A stretch of DNA of 64,000 nucleotides from Achatina immaculata (GCA_009760885.1 CM019714.1:505561-569560); one strand, 5' to 3'. Shown: positions 44,851 through 56,456, counted from the first letter of the stretch. The notes: generated by a model from the sequence alone, not told the origin. Program-made: numbers and translations.

Positions 44851-45479
44851 AAAGACCAATGAAAAAATTCATTGTGTTGGAAATATGTTTCTGGAAATGT
44901 TCCCTTCAAGAACTGATAAAACACGCCAGGCTTTCTCATTCATAGACACCATTTTGATACTGCTGATGCAGAATTATCTTTGTGCTTAGGTAAAACAATA
45001 ACGCTCATGTTTCTATCTAGCATAGTTCATAAGTTTATAAGAGTTGTTTCTTTTCAATCAGCCAAGGACATTATGATCGCCATGTTGTTCTTTTACATCA
45101 GGACAACCACGCACTGAACATAAAACATGACAACTTTCAGGTTCTCTTTCAACTTTTAATGGCAACACAAACAGTAATACGCGAGTCTACTGCCTAAGAC
45201 ACGTTTGATCATAACCAAAGAAGAATTTATGCCAAAACATCTCTGTTATGAGACAAAGTGACATCGTTGCGTGTCGGCTGCTTTTTTGTGTCTAGATCCT
45301 TTAATCTCAAGCACTGGCTGAGTTGCTTCTCGACCCTGGTACACGGAACCTGTTATAGAAAATAACAGTGAGATGTGAGATTACATTCTTTATTGTTGGT
45401 AAAGGAATACAAATCATCTGAATATGTCTTATCGAGAAAAAACTTAGATATTACTTTCAGAATTGATAATATAGCCCAA
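44851..45479. other. No gene supported
   Basis: Ordinary AT-rich sequence. A minus-strand 40-codon stretch at about 45345-45225, after an AG, could be an exon by chance but fits no neighbour. Confidence 0.45.
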
Positions 45480-46990
45480 CAGATTAGCTGTGCTGAAACA
45501 GTAGCAAGCTACACAATACTATTAAACATTTAAACAGACTAAAACAATACAGGGAGAACATACTGAGAGACTATCAAACAGGTGTTAATAAAACTGATCA
45601 GTCGTATGCCAAATATTTCATCTACGTCAAAAAGAGCAGAAATGTGCTGGAGGAATGGAAAAGAAGTACATAAATCTTCATTGACTTCAAGAAAACTTAT
45701 GACAGCATATATAGAAGGAGCTTATTTATTATGAAAGACTTTGAGATTCCTAATAAATTAATCAATCTGACCAGAATATATCATCATCATCATCAGGTGC
45801 CGTGCCGACTGGCGTTGGCTATTATGTTTCTCCAGATCCTTCAAATAGGCCATCAGATCAGTTGGTGATTTCCTCTCACACCATCCTGTCAGATTGTCTA
45901 GTATCATTTCTCTTGGTCTTCCTCTTCTTTCTTGTTGCTATAATATCTTAAATGCCCCCTCTTCTCATTGCATGTCATATGAAAGTACAGTGTCTCTCTC
46001 TTATCTTTATGACAAGGTTTTTTGTCTCTCCAGCTCTTCTCATACAAGAATATATAGAGGATAAAAATATCGGGTAATATATAAATGGAAAAATTCAAAA
46101 TCCTAAGTAATACATTATATTCATTACTATTCAACTTAGTACTAGAAAAGGTATTCAGAAAAGTGAAAAAAAAGCAGTACAGAAAACCAAGCTAAAATAC
46201 TAGGAAACACTAATGACATCGACCTGGTGGGAGAAACTACTCAGGAAGTCATCAATACATGCACACACCTGAGAGATGTGGTACTAAAGGTAGGCTTGAA
46301 CATTAACCAAGATAAGATAGAATATATGAAGATATCAAGAGACCAGAGGCAGAATGATCCAAATTATATAAATGTTGGAGATATAGTCATTAGGAAAGCA
46401 GAACATCCAAATATCTAGACACAACCTTCAACAGAACCAACATAGTTAGAGAGGAAATTATAAGCATAGTACAGAGAGGCCATGCAACATTTGTTAAAAT
46501 AAAAAAATCCTGTCCTAAAACATCAAAATAACAGTCTAGAAAACTAACAAGACCAGCCGTCATGTATGGATCAGAAATTTGGAGTTCAACAAAGAAAGAT
46601 GAACAACAATTGCAGATCTTTGAGAACAGGATTCTAATAAGAATCTTTTGGCCCATACAAGATACCAGGAGTGGAGAACTGAGAGCTAGAAAGAACACAT
46701 AACTGAACAGCTTATTTAAATCCCAACGAATTATAAATGTCTTGAAACTGAACAGACTACGCTGGTTGGGCCATGTAGAAAGATTGGAAGAGAACAGACA
46801 AACACAAATTATGTATACACAAGAGATGAGGGAAACAAGATGAAGGGATAGACCAAGACAGATTTTTAAAAAAAACAGCAAGGAATAGGATATAAAAGGA
46901 ATTGGTATCACTAACTGAAGGGAGAAAATTAGAAGTGGAGAGAAATGGATGGGGAATTTATCTGATTCAATGTGACTTAATGGCTCGGAA
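45480..46990 (+). mobile_element. LINE family C copy 2, with nested insertion
   Basis: Plus-strand counterpart of 37.8-39.6 kb: HVDFKKTYDSIYRRSL, FEIPNKLINLTR, then an insertion at 45781-46046, then YSLLFNLVLEKVFRKV, TYKYLDTTFNR-type and MYGSEIWSSTKKDEQQLQIF segments, RLRWLGHVERLEENRQ, and a (GAA)n tail at 46996-47023. Many stops and small deletions. The Y-A-D-D region is damaged (GNTNDIDLVGET). It is the best source for the C-terminus missing from copy 1. Confidence 0.87.
45781..46046 (-). mobile_element. Nested LINE 3' end with target-site duplication
   Basis: A 266-bp insert in the family C LINE, flanked by the 8-bp duplication AGAATATA (45773-45780 and 46047-46054). The minus strand reads KEEEDQEK/GRPREMILDN-type C-terminal codons, then SPTDLMAYLKDLEKHN and ends in a (GAT)n tail at the left junction, as expected for 3'-anchored, 5'-truncated LINE insertion. 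Confidence 0.82.
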
Positions 46991-47023
46991 AGCTGAAGAA
47001 GAAGAAGAAGAAGAAGAAGAAGA

Positions 47024-48055
47024 ATTAACAGTAGTGATTGTAGCATTTTCAGAAATAGATATAACAAGTTGTGGTACTAGTGTAATAGAAAGAGAACTTT
47101 CTGAGTCAATGTTATTATTCTACTGAAGATTCTACATAACGAATATATGTTGTGTTTTCTTTATTTACGACAAGCTGAAATATCACTTTTGATACTATTT
47201 AAAATTGCTTTCAAGGAATAAGACGATGGTAGCTACTTTCCGTGATAATATGATCCGTTAGTAAGTGTGGAACATGACCACTGTTGGTCAGTGTAAAGTG
47301 CGTGAAAGATAATTACTGGGCCTTGTTATGTTACCTTCTGTAACTGTAAAATCATATGATAAAGGTTACCCTGTAATGCCAGAGAGCCACTCACGTAGAA
47401 GATACATCCATATGATACATCAAATCAGAACGGACAAAATAGAAAAACGAATACTTGGTAGTGACTTGCAAGAACCTGTGTCAGAGGGTACGTGTGGTGA
47501 AGTGTTGTGAATGTTTAAATGAAGACATGTGAGGTGTGAGGTGTGACGTGTGAGGTGTGAGCACTGAAGGGACAGAAGAGACAAGGAGATATGAAGAGAG
47601 AGGGAGAGAGAGAAGTAGGAATTTACAACTATAAGAACACACAACTAGCTACAGTAAGGCTCAGTGTTACAATCATTGTTACTGGGGAAATCATAAACCA
47701 AATTTGTGCACGTTATCAGTGGAAGAACCCTAACTAATTCATTCTATCTTACCCGAGGATAATTTTTTTATCATGGAATATCTCAGATAATCATCTAAAC
47801 CGAGCTGGGTAATGTAGTTCATAATAATCCACAATATAAACACATATATACAGTAGTAAAGTATTCAAGCCTGTTGTAAGGTATTCCGCAATTGTTTTGA
47901 ATGACACCTTTGATGCGTATGACACGACGACTTCTCTTCTTCTGTTTGGTTTTATTTTTAACTTGTATTTTTTTGCAAGAGACAGACCCTTGTTGAAAGT
48001 AGCAATATCTGTTACAGTTTACCAATATACATGCAGCTTGTAGGAGACAGTGAGA
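47024..48055. other. Downstream of the unknown minus-strand gene
   Basis: Holds a short GAGGTGTGAG repeat at 47518-47562 and a GA-rich stretch at 47580-47615. On the minus strand an AATAAA about 100 nt past the TAG at 48056 (reverse of TTTATT near 47950) could be its poly(A) signal. Confidence 0.45.
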
Positions 48056-48175
48056 CTACCTGGAACCTTTGCGCAAGAACTGCACGGGTGAGAGGGTAGT
48101 TTTTTCAGGCGCCTCTGCTGGGAATACCACGTAGAAATCATTCTTGCGTATTGTAAGCACGTATCTGCTGCGTGT
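48056..48175 (-). CDS. Unknown minus-strand gene, last exon seen (possibly terminal)
   Basis: The acceptor GATATTTTCTTTCAG opens a phase 0 frame: TRSRYVLTIRKNDF, YVVFPAEAPEKTTLSP, VQFLRKGSR then TAG at 48058-48056. Either the gene ends here (an AATAAA lies about 100 nt downstream) or it splices from CCAG at GTAGTC (48059). The phase agrees with the donor of the 52465-52615 exon. No domain recognised. The alternating hydrophobic pattern suggests beta strands. Confidence 0.6.
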   Translation of the reverse strand, partial: TRSRYVLTIRKNDFYVVFPAEAPEKTTLSPVQFLRKGSR

Positions 48176-48839
48176 CTGAAAGAAAATATCATTCTTCTTA
48201 TCAATACAAAAAACTGGCAAATATTCTACTTACTATCCTATTGAATACTAATACATAAATTCAGACTGAAGATATATTTATATAGTAAATCAAATAAAAG
48301 TCAAAATACGAAAGATTTAAAAGAAAAAAAGCTAAAGAAAACATCATAAAAGAGCCGAAAAAAACACAATAGAGTGATTAGTTAATTATTAAGAACATAG
48401 TGTAAGAATACCATAGAGTAAAGACCATAAATAAAAGAAAAAATTGTTTCCAAGAAATCAGGAAGGAAGAGGTGACAAAGAAAAGAACAGCAAGACAGAT
48501 ATGGCTGTATGACAAAAACAACAAAACAAATTGGGATATCAAGCACAGTATAAAGAAACTCAAAACATTTTTCGTCATAAAAAACAAAACAAAACAAAAC
48601 AAAAACGACAATATATGAAAGACATTTTGGAAGCCATGCAGACATATGAGAAGCAGAACATTCTGTAAAGAACTGCACACAGTAAAGAACGATATAAACA
48701 ACCTTTGCAGGGCTTGAAATATATTAGAAGGAGCAAGATATAAAAATGAAGGGAAAATGTGCATGAGATGGAAAGAATATTTGGGAACCTACTAAGCTGT
48801 GGAGAACCCATAAGCGCGTTACTATGGGAAGAAATATAG

Positions 48840-49770
48840 ACTTGTTAACGTGAGAAAGAGGAGCTAGACTTAGAGGAAGTCATCGACAGTATCATTCTTC
48901 TATGAAACAACAGACAGGATCAGATGGAACTGCTGAAGATTTAATAAAGGAAGGAGGTCTAAGTCTAAATGAACATAAAAGCACACTTATAGGTCTAAGT
49001 CTAACTGAACATAAATGCACACTTATACAGTAAAGGGCAAAGAAAATCTCCAGATAGAAAGGGTATTGTTATGACTGGTACCAATATTAAAGAAAAGAGA
49101 TACGATCATATATGCAGAAAAGGTACAATCTACATATCTTTACTGCAGAAAAGGTACCATCTACATATCTTTGCTGCAGAAAAGATACAACATACATATC
49201 TTTGCTGCAGAAAAGGTACAACATACATATCTTTGCTGCAGAAAAGGTACAATCTTTAATAAATTATACTATTAGATAAATACAACCAAACAACGAGGCA
49301 ATACTGAGAGATTGTCACGTAAGTTTATGGATGAATAGATCACCCGAAGACACGTTATCTACGTGAGAGAAAACAGAAGCACTAGAACTAGGGAAAAAAG
49401 AAGTACATGAAATCTTCATAGTTTTCTAAAAGGCTTATAACAGCATACGTAGAATCAGCCTATGGGAAATTATTTGGCCAGAATATGCATATAGGTTACA
49501 CAACATATAGAAATGTATAAAAGAAGGGAATCGGAATCTGTCTATCTAAGAACTAGTTTAGAAAAAAGGTACACATTATCCTCATGACTATTCATCCTAG
49601 TTTAAGTAAAGATAATTAGAAGAGAGAAAGCAGATGGCAGTACCGAAGAACAAACGAAATAAAAGGATATACTGACGACATCGACTCAGTGGTGGAAAAT
49701 ATGCACGAATTCTCACCAACACTTGCATACACCTGAGAAATGTGGCAATGACAACGCTGACCAGCTATGA
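48840..49770 (+). mobile_element. LINE family C copy 3, highly decayed
   Basis: 48880-48985 aligns with the N-terminal region of copy 1 (FLRNSKATCSDG / AAELIKEGGL equivalents), followed by a duplicated 36-bp segment and a 31-bp array. 49260-49760 holds remnants of the RT (FKKAYDSI-like, YADDIDLVGE-like, NTCIHLR). Almost every frame is broken. Confidence 0.65.
49100..49255. repeat. 31-bp tandem repeat, about 5 units, in the decayed LINE
   Basis: Unit GCAGAAAAGGTACAATCTAC plus ATATCTTTGCT. Preceded at 48960-49020 by a 36-bp duplication (GGTCTAAGTCTAACTGAACA...). Confidence 0.93.
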
Positions 49771-51092
49771 CAGTATTCTCTTAACAATAGGATATAAGCA
49801 GTATTGGTACTCAGGAAACAATTAATAGAGTGAATACTCTTGGTTTAAATGTGTTTTAGTTGAGAGCGTAGGCGAAGATCTTGAGATAAGCGTGCAGCAG
49901 GAAAAGACTGAGTGGGTAGGGATAGTATAAATACCACTCACGATTAGCAAAAAAGGGGAGCCTTACGATGTGTTAGAAGAAGAAGCCTTACATGTTTTGA
50001 GTGTCTTGTTGAAGACATAGTTTTTCCTGTAGTCATAGTTTTTGGCAGATGCAGTTTTAGACAAGATGACGTGATTTGGTTGAGACAGTTGGAGTTGGTA
50101 ATTAGAAGAGTTTTTCTGTGGGAATTCTTATAAGGATGTCTTTTATTCTACAAGTAAATAGTAAGGTTTTTATCCTATATGGCGTAGAATACTTCCTGCC
50201 GGGAGCTGATATTGTAACTGTCATTGTAAACGTCTTACCATCCTGATGGGCTACGTTTCCACCCTCATCACATCATCTGCCATTTTTCCAATCAATAAAT
50301 ATGTGTACTTGGTATTTTCTTGAGGTTGTGGTTTTGGTTATCTTCCTCGTGGAATGTTATATGTTGCGAAGTTGATGACTGCAGGTCTCAGTGTAGCACA
50401 GCTATTACTTGGTGTTCTGCTGTAGTATTGTGGAGAGCCTGGTGTTCTTGTTGTGTTGCGGTGCGAATAGTTAAACAACACATTTTACAAGCTTGGCTCA
50501 ACATCGAAGCATTTGTACAATATCATTAAGATGAGAAAGTAACATAGAATCATATTTTAGGCAGCAGATACGCCAATTTCCAAAGTACTGTATACGGTCT
50601 GATTTTTGCCAGGTTGATAGTACAACACTAACTGACATACTGCTTTACAGCTAGCAGCTAGAGCCAAACCAGAGGGCTTCATCAAACTGGACAAATCGGA
50701 TCTTACAAATCCATCAAGCAACATCTCGACAAATAAATGCAAGGCAAATTCCTCCAAAGTACCTATCAAATACGACTCAATGCAGTACATGTAGCCAAGG
50801 GCATTGGTTGCAAATCCCAACTAAATGCTAGATTACGAGCAACGTACGATCAACATAACACTGGAGGTCTCCTTAAAACACAAAAGGAACTCCTGAAGGC
50901 CGGGGACGTATGGGCGTGCCCAGAATGTAATGGAGCCACGCCCCAGGACCAGACACAGAACTAGGCCCTTTTTTATAGTTAAGAGAAATGTGACAAGTAA
51001 AGTGGACATGATGATCAAGCAAGAAGTGAAGGAGTGTGTGAAGGTATCACAAAACCGGGGTGGAATTATCCTGATTATATAAATGTTGGAGA
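49771..51092. other. No gene supported
   Basis: Includes an open frame at 50737-50964 (plus) ending in AGDVWACPECNG and, in another frame just before it, IKLDKSDLTNPSSNI. They could be relics of one coding sequence, but I find no family and no splice sites. Confidence 0.4.
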
Positions 51093-51512
51093 CACGTCAT
51101 TCAGTCAGTCATATGCATGTCCGTTGCAGATCTTTGCCTAACTAACAGCACTCCTGTAGGCCTCTCCGTTGTGAGCAAGATGGCCTGGTGCTGATGCATC
51201 CATCTGTAGATATTCAACGATGTCTTGCAGCCAACTTCGCCTTGGTCTTCCTCTCTTTCTTTCTCCCATTATTCCAAGACGGTCTTCTCTAGATTATCAT
51301 GAAGTTTAATGTGTCCAAAATAGTTAAGTTTCCTTTGTTTAATCCTCTTTACTAGCCAGCCTTCTTCAATATTAAGTTCTTGTAGTATGGGTATATTTGT
51401 TCTTTTTTGTGTCCATGATATTTGAAGAACTTTCTGTAAAATTTACATTCAAAGGCATTTATATGTTTCTCAGCTGTTTTGATAAGTGTCCAGCTCTCAC
51501 AGGCATATGTAC
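51093..51512 (-). mobile_element. LINE family A copy 7, 3' coding end
   Basis: (CAGT)2 tail at the left, then on the minus strand the DASAPGHLAHNGE-type C-terminus, R-G-R-P-R block, EEGWLVKRIKQRKLNYFGHI, and the TQKRTNIPILQELNIE segment up to the CESW-type motif near 51510. Diverged, inactive, antisense fragment. Confidence 0.83.
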
Positions 51513-51704
51513 ATTATAAAACACGTTAGGCGTTTTACAGAGAGAAATGAAGATTTAGACCTCGAACATAATCTTCTGTCTCTGACCTAAAGAAATGAAG
51601 TTATTTATCTGAAGGTTTCATTCTTTTATCTTCCCCTCATTAAATAAGCCATACTTCAGTATACTACACTGAGATTATTCACAAATTGATTTTTAAACCA
51701 ACAG

Positions 51705-51778
51705 TGAAAAAGGCGCTCTTGAAATATAACAAGATGGTGCAATGTAGACCTTGTCTGAGAGTCCATAAATTCATTAAG
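51705..51778 (+). CDS. Candidate isolated exon (KKALLKYNKMVQCRPCLRV)
   Basis: 74 nt between AACCAACAG and a strong GTAAGG donor, open in the frame giving 24 residues with C-R-P-C. No upstream or downstream partner is certain. It could join a GTAAGT inside the ligand gene's last exon (43104), with which it agrees in phase. May equally be chance. Confidence 0.2.
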
Positions 51779-52464
51779 GTAAGGACCTACACTGCTCTTT
51801 CCTTGCCTTGATATGCCATCGCCTGCACAGTGCGAAAGGTAACGTTAGTGTCATGATGAAAATCACAGGCTTTGCTATTTCTATGCTTATTGTTAGCTTG
51901 TAACAAAACCATCAGTTTTTTTTTTCTCTTTAGACTTTTCTGTTGTCTAGGAAGAGGAAAAACACATTTGCAGACATAATTGTTATCTTAAACTGTTTTT
52001 TTCGGTTATTTTTCTTTTACTCCATTTTGTGCAAAAGTACTATAATACCTACAGCCTGTTACAGCTGTAGCATATAATGTATCTGTCTCTATTCTATAAT
52101 ACTACTTTTTATTAAAGTTCTCATTGTGCTTTGATATCACATACATTCTTTGAGGGGACCCAACTCAGTTATTGTTATAACTCATCAAGGATTCTCTGAA
52201 ATCGCCTGTTTTTTGCATAGAGACAAACCTCTAAATGCGATCAATTTTAGAACTTATTTCTTGCTTTCATTTTGTTCAGCTGCATTTTGCAAAGTTAACT
52301 CTTTCCTCGTGAAGAAATTCCCTCTCTCAGTCAGAATAAATCTGCTGAGAAATTTTGGTCGGTAGAAACTGGAAGGAATTTTTACAGTTAAAGTGTTAAC
52401 TCAAACGCGGTTGTAAAATAGCTACAAGAAACACAGTATAAGATATTTGTAGGGGAATACTTAC
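51779..52464. other. Intronic/intergenic, no feature seen
   Basis: AT-rich with T-runs. Nothing supported besides the flanking exons. Confidence 0.5.
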
Positions 52465-52615
52465 TCCACTGCGAGAGTCGAAGTAGTTTTCCCACACCGC
52501 AATAAAGAGACAGTCACCAATGGTTTGGATGTTTACTACACAATTGTCAAATTTCTGCAGATCTTCAAGCTGCAAATCGGAAACATCGCTAGCATTGATG
52601 CTTCCAGGAAGTTTT
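52465..52615 (-). CDS. Unknown minus-strand gene, exon
   Basis: Excellent acceptor (TTTTTTTTTCACTTCAG) and donor (GGA then GTAAGT). The 151 nt complete a split Glu codon from the upstream exon and encode KLPGSINASDVSDLQ, LEDLQKFDNCVVNIQ and TIGDCLFIAVWENYFDSRSG. One N-x-S sequon (INAS) and two Cys suggest an extracellular or lumenal domain. Family unknown. Confidence 0.72.
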
Positions 52616-53204
52616 CTGAAGTGAAAAAAAAAGCAATGAATTAATTGTTGGCATTCAAATATTGTGATAATTATACTCGAGGTCAAATGATATGTTCGTC
52701 AGTGTCTATATTTAGGTTTTACAGTGAGAGATAAAAGAAATGTCGACTGCGGTAAAAGTAATTCAAATATTGCTAGCTTTCCTCACTATTTCTGTCTTAT
52801 GTATATATATATATACATATCTGTCCAACATTATTTCATATATTATCTATCCGATCTCTTCTGTCCCTTCATTTCATTATTTAGTTATTTACGTGTGACA
52901 CCTTCTTTGCTTCTTCCTTGCCACATGTCAGTATATTGCTGTCTGTTCCGTTTCACGTCGAGCGACCTTTCTCATTATGGTGAAGTGTTGGTAACAAACG
53001 AGTGTGAAATTCGAGATGTGGATCGAGAATTTCCAACTTTGTTATGACGTCGGACGTACACGGACATGCCCTGTGACCAGACTACTGTTCTTGAATGCAC
53101 TCCAAATAGATCTAGACCTATTAGACGGACTGAATAAGTAGTTATAAGGTTTTTTCAGATATTATTTTAGTGCGTATGCCACATATCATCACAAGTCGAA
53201 ATCG

Positions 53205-54247
53205 TATAGATCTACCAGTATGCCACAGGAAGACCTAAAAAAAGTTATTGAATTTGCCAATTCACTTAATAATAACATAAAATTCACTTATGAAATTTCT
53301 GACACGTCTGTCAACTTTTTAGACATTAAAATTGCTACTGGTACAGACAGGCTTGTAACCTCTGTATTTTACAAGCCCACCGACAGCCACACCTATTTGC
53401 TATACAGCTCCTCCCATCCTGAAGCCTGTAAGAACTCCATCCATACTCCCAACTCCATCGTCTTCTCCGCATGTGTCAGGATAATTTGGACTTTATAGAT
53501 CAGTCCAACAAGTTATTAGAATTTTCTGTCATCGCCACTACCCAGAAAAGGTCCTTCGTGAAGCCTTCAACCGTATCCAACTAGTGAGCCGCAAAGAAGC
53601 ATTCAGAAAAAAGACTGTTACTCCATCGGACAGAGTTAAGTTAGTACTGCCTTTCCACCTACATGGTCAGATGGTTAAGAAAATTCTTTATCGTCATCTG
53701 CCAATAGTCCAGCTCGACCCCGACACTCGAGACATTTTCTCTGATCGACTTCTGTTGGCATACAAACGTGAGCCAAACATTAAGGACATCCTCGTCCACA
53801 GTCACTTGAAGCGGATCCTTACATATGTTGGTACCAGAAAATGTAACCGCCCCCGTTGCGTTACCTGCTCGGTAGTCTACGAAACGAAAACGATCACCTT
53901 TCCCAAAACTATCCTCACTCTTCATGAGGGATTCACATGCGAGTCGTGTAATGTGATATATGTCATCATATGCAAAAGATGCAGGATAACGTATATTGGT
54001 GAAACTTGCCTCTGATTAGGGAATCGCATACAAAAACATCTGTACGATATCACCCAGCACTCTTCGAAACCAGTCCCAAATCATTTCAATGGCCCCAACC
54101 ACAAACGCAAATCTGATTTTCTGATAACAGCCATCAAACAATGTCACGCAGATAACACAAGCCTCCTAGCGCTTGAGAACTGCTACATTCAGGGTTATGG
54201 GACACTGGAACCACACGGATTAAATTCCCTATTCACCTACACCTAGC
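53205..54247 (+). mobile_element. Penelope-like element, RT C-terminus and GIY-YIG endonuclease
   Basis: Penelope-like retroelements encode RT followed by a GIY-YIG nuclease. 53220-53440 reads KVIEFANSLNNNIKFTYEI, SDTSVNFLDIKI and SVFYKPTDSHTYLLYSSSHP, the post-palm region of PLE RTs. After frameshifts at about 53440 and 53530, 53590-54015 reads FHLHGQMVKKILYRH and RCVTCSVVYE. The nuclease follows: CNVIYVIICKRC and RITYIGETCL (the GIY...YIG core), a TGA at about 54013, then GNRIQKHL, PVPNHFNG, LLALENCYI (catalytic Glu) and TLEPHGLN. 5'-truncated and inactive. Lies in an intron of the unknown minus-strand gene, antisense to it. Confidence 0.9.
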
Positions 54248-54650
54248 ATTCTCCTCTTCAACAATTATATTCCCTCTCTACTAAGCTCCACCCCTTCTCA
54301 CTTGTTACACATAGTTCAGAACCTCCTCACAGCATCATATTACAACCCCTCTACCCTAACTATAATCATCTATTTCACCTTCTGCTGGCTAGGTTAACTT
54401 TGTACCAAACTCTCTCTCTCCCATCCACGGTTTCCCCACCCATCACCCCCAGTTACTGACCACACATCACAGGTCTCCTTTTAAACAGTCTCTACGCCCT
54501 ACATGCTCATTTCTGACACACAGCGTCGAACTAGCCACATCTTACAGTTACAGCTAAGTTCTCTATTGATTATTAATTTTTTCAATAGCATTCATGTGAA
54601 TCTATACTTTATCTCCTCTCTCTATTTCTTCGCCATGTATTTTTTTTGGT

Positions 54651-54677
54651 ATGATTATGGCTCACGTCGAAACGTCA
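54651..54677 (+). ncRNA. Hammerhead-ribozyme-like motif in the PLE 3' region
   Basis: TGATTATGGCTCACGTCGAAACGTC resembles the minimal hammerheads of Penelope-like elements (CTGANGA, short stem II, CGAAAC, then GTC). The GAAAC-GUC half is intact. The CUGANGA box has a T for G and an A for the first C. Its place about 400 nt after the GIY-YIG stop is where such motifs occur. Probably no longer active. The 54.25-54.65 kb stretch between is PLE 3' noncoding sequence. Confidence 0.5.
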
Positions 54678-54699
54678 CAACTTTGTAATCGTTAAGTAA

Positions 54700-55099
54700 T
54701 AGAGCAGCTCCTACTTTTTTTTTTTACTAGTTTGTACATTTTGGTATCACAGCTTTACTGCAGTGCTTCGCGTATAGTTGTATACTTATACACTAACTAT
54801 TGTGTGTTACATGTAGATCTAGACAATGCCAATGGTAAGTAGTGTAGACCTAGACAGTCGATGCTAAGTTAGACACAATCGTCAGCTAAAAATCTTCTCC
54901 TATTTTAATTTTCCTAAAAATGAAGTATTTGTACATGTACAGTTATTTTGACGCATAATTTGTATACTTTTAATGTGGAAATAACTTTGTTACATTCACG
55001 GTTTCGACTATTCCACAAAAACTTCACAACTCGCGTGCATTTTATTTGAAAAAGAATAAAAAAACAGAACGTACTCGTTTTTGCCTCCGGCAAGGAAAA
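54700..55099. other. Intron of the unknown gene
   Basis: AT-rich with T- and A-runs. No feature seen. Confidence 0.5.
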
Positions 55100-55290
55100 A
55101 AAAAATTATCTTGAGGGGCTAAGTGGTCTCTGGGTTAAAAGTTCGCTTCCGATATTGGGATGTTGTGGGTTCGAGTCCAAACAAATGCAATAACATTTCC
55201 ACGGTTTCTAAGTAGTGGGTTGAAGATCTCTGTGTAATTTGTTGCCCTCATTAAAAGTTCACTGGTGGCTGGAAATATAAAAAAGAATAG
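55100..55290 (+). mobile_element. tRNA-derived SINE
   Basis: Box A-like GGGGCTAAGTGGTC (about 55115) and a perfect box B, GGTTCGAGTCC (55168-55178), spaced as in a tRNA gene. A body of about 110 bp follows. The cloverleaf does not close well, so this is a SINE and not a tRNA gene. Confidence 0.65.
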
Positions 55291-55613
55291 GCCCTAGAAA
55301 AAATCATGTTAAAAGCTGCCAAGGAAATTGGCACCGGAGACTGGAGTGTCCATGTTTCCGCAGTTCATCATTACAGTTTTCCCACATTGGTTCCGAGAGT
55401 TTATGAGAACAATATTACAGTTAGTTATAGTATCTAAAACTGCAGCAAGGTCTGGAGGCACATTTTTATTATCTCTCATCGTCAGGACAAACCTAACAAG
55501 TAATAACTTTTGTTATATAACGTTAATTATGAAACGCTGGCCGTTAAGACATAAAAGAAAGGAAGGGTATTTCCAAAATGAAATGAGGAGAAAACGACTA
55601 CTGAAATACTTAC

Positions 55614-55744
55614 TCGTAAAGATTGGGGCGGGTCATGTTGTAGACAGCCAGTGTTGCCTTTCTGGAGCTTCTTTCAGTAACAACGAGCACGTTCAGACGC
55701 AGAATCTTGTTGTTTACAACTTCTTCAAAAACCATTACGGGATC
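55614..55744 (-). CDS. Unknown minus-strand gene, exon
   Basis: Acceptor TTTTTCTCATGGCAG, donor GTAAGT. 131 nt, phase 0 in, phase 2 out: DPVMVFEEVVNNKILRLNV, LVVTERSSRKATLAVYNMTR and PNLY plus GA. NMT is a possible N-glycosylation sequon. The remaining codon bases pair with the exon at 52615. A plus-strand frame over the same bases is the shadow. Confidence 0.72.
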
Positions 55745-55806
55745 CTGCCATGAGAAAAATCACTCTAGCATGCACTGAATTCTTGACACAGATATTTATT
55801 GCGGTA

Positions 55807-56035
55807 GGAGGCAGGGTTGTGTAGTGGTTAGTGCACCTTCTGGCCGACCATAAGTAGCCTGGTTATATTCCAGAATTAGGTGGAACTTTTGAGGACAAAC
55901 AGCACCAACCTGACCTCAAGAAATGGGGCTTCCGTGTGAAAACACGCAGCATAGATAACTGCTGGTGTACCTACTTTAAATGCTTTAGTGGCCTAGACAT
56001 GTAAGGCACTAACACTTCACCCCCCCCCTCTCCTA
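55807..56035 (+). mobile_element. tRNA-derived SINE, second family
   Basis: Box A-like GTGTAGTGGTTAGTGC (55819-55834) and box B-like GGTTATATTCC (55861-55871), then a body ending GGCACTAACACTTCACC and a C-run. The end resembles the GGCACTAACACC of the SINE at 28.97 kb, so the two may share a 3' domain. Confidence 0.6.
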
Positions 56036-56382
56036 CGGCATGTAAATACGGGACAAAACTTTACTTGCAGGCTGTTGTGCTACAGGACTCTCACATGTTT
56101 TACTCTCACGCATAAACTAGACTAAAAGACAAACCAGTTTGCAGACAAGTAGGTAATTAGGTAGACATACTAACACACAGATATGTACGTAGACAGATTG
56201 ACAGACAGACAGACATGCAGGCCAGTCTGACGTACAGCCTTTTTATCTTTCAATATCAACTGCGGCAGACATTTACTCAGACAGACAAACATTTTGACTT
56301 AACATATAGACCAACAAGATACTGAGACAGACATATATTTAAACGGAGTTAGGATGATAGACAGAGACATGGACAAACAGAA

Positions 56383-56441
56383 AGATGGATGGATGGATGG
56401 ATGGATGGATGGATGGATGGATGGATGGATGGATGGATGGA
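56383..56441. repeat. (GGAT)n microsatellite
   Basis: About 14 perfect units, adjacent to the (GATA)n tract. Confidence 0.97.
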
Positions 56442-56456
56442 TTTAAGTACGGACCA

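Noticed and set aside
50737..50964. Open frame ending AGDVWACPECNG
   Set aside because: Proteinlike ending, but no family, no splice support and no neighbours in phase.
55168..55178. tRNA gene at 55.1 kb
   Set aside because: Box B is perfect but the arms do not pair into a cloverleaf and a SINE body follows.
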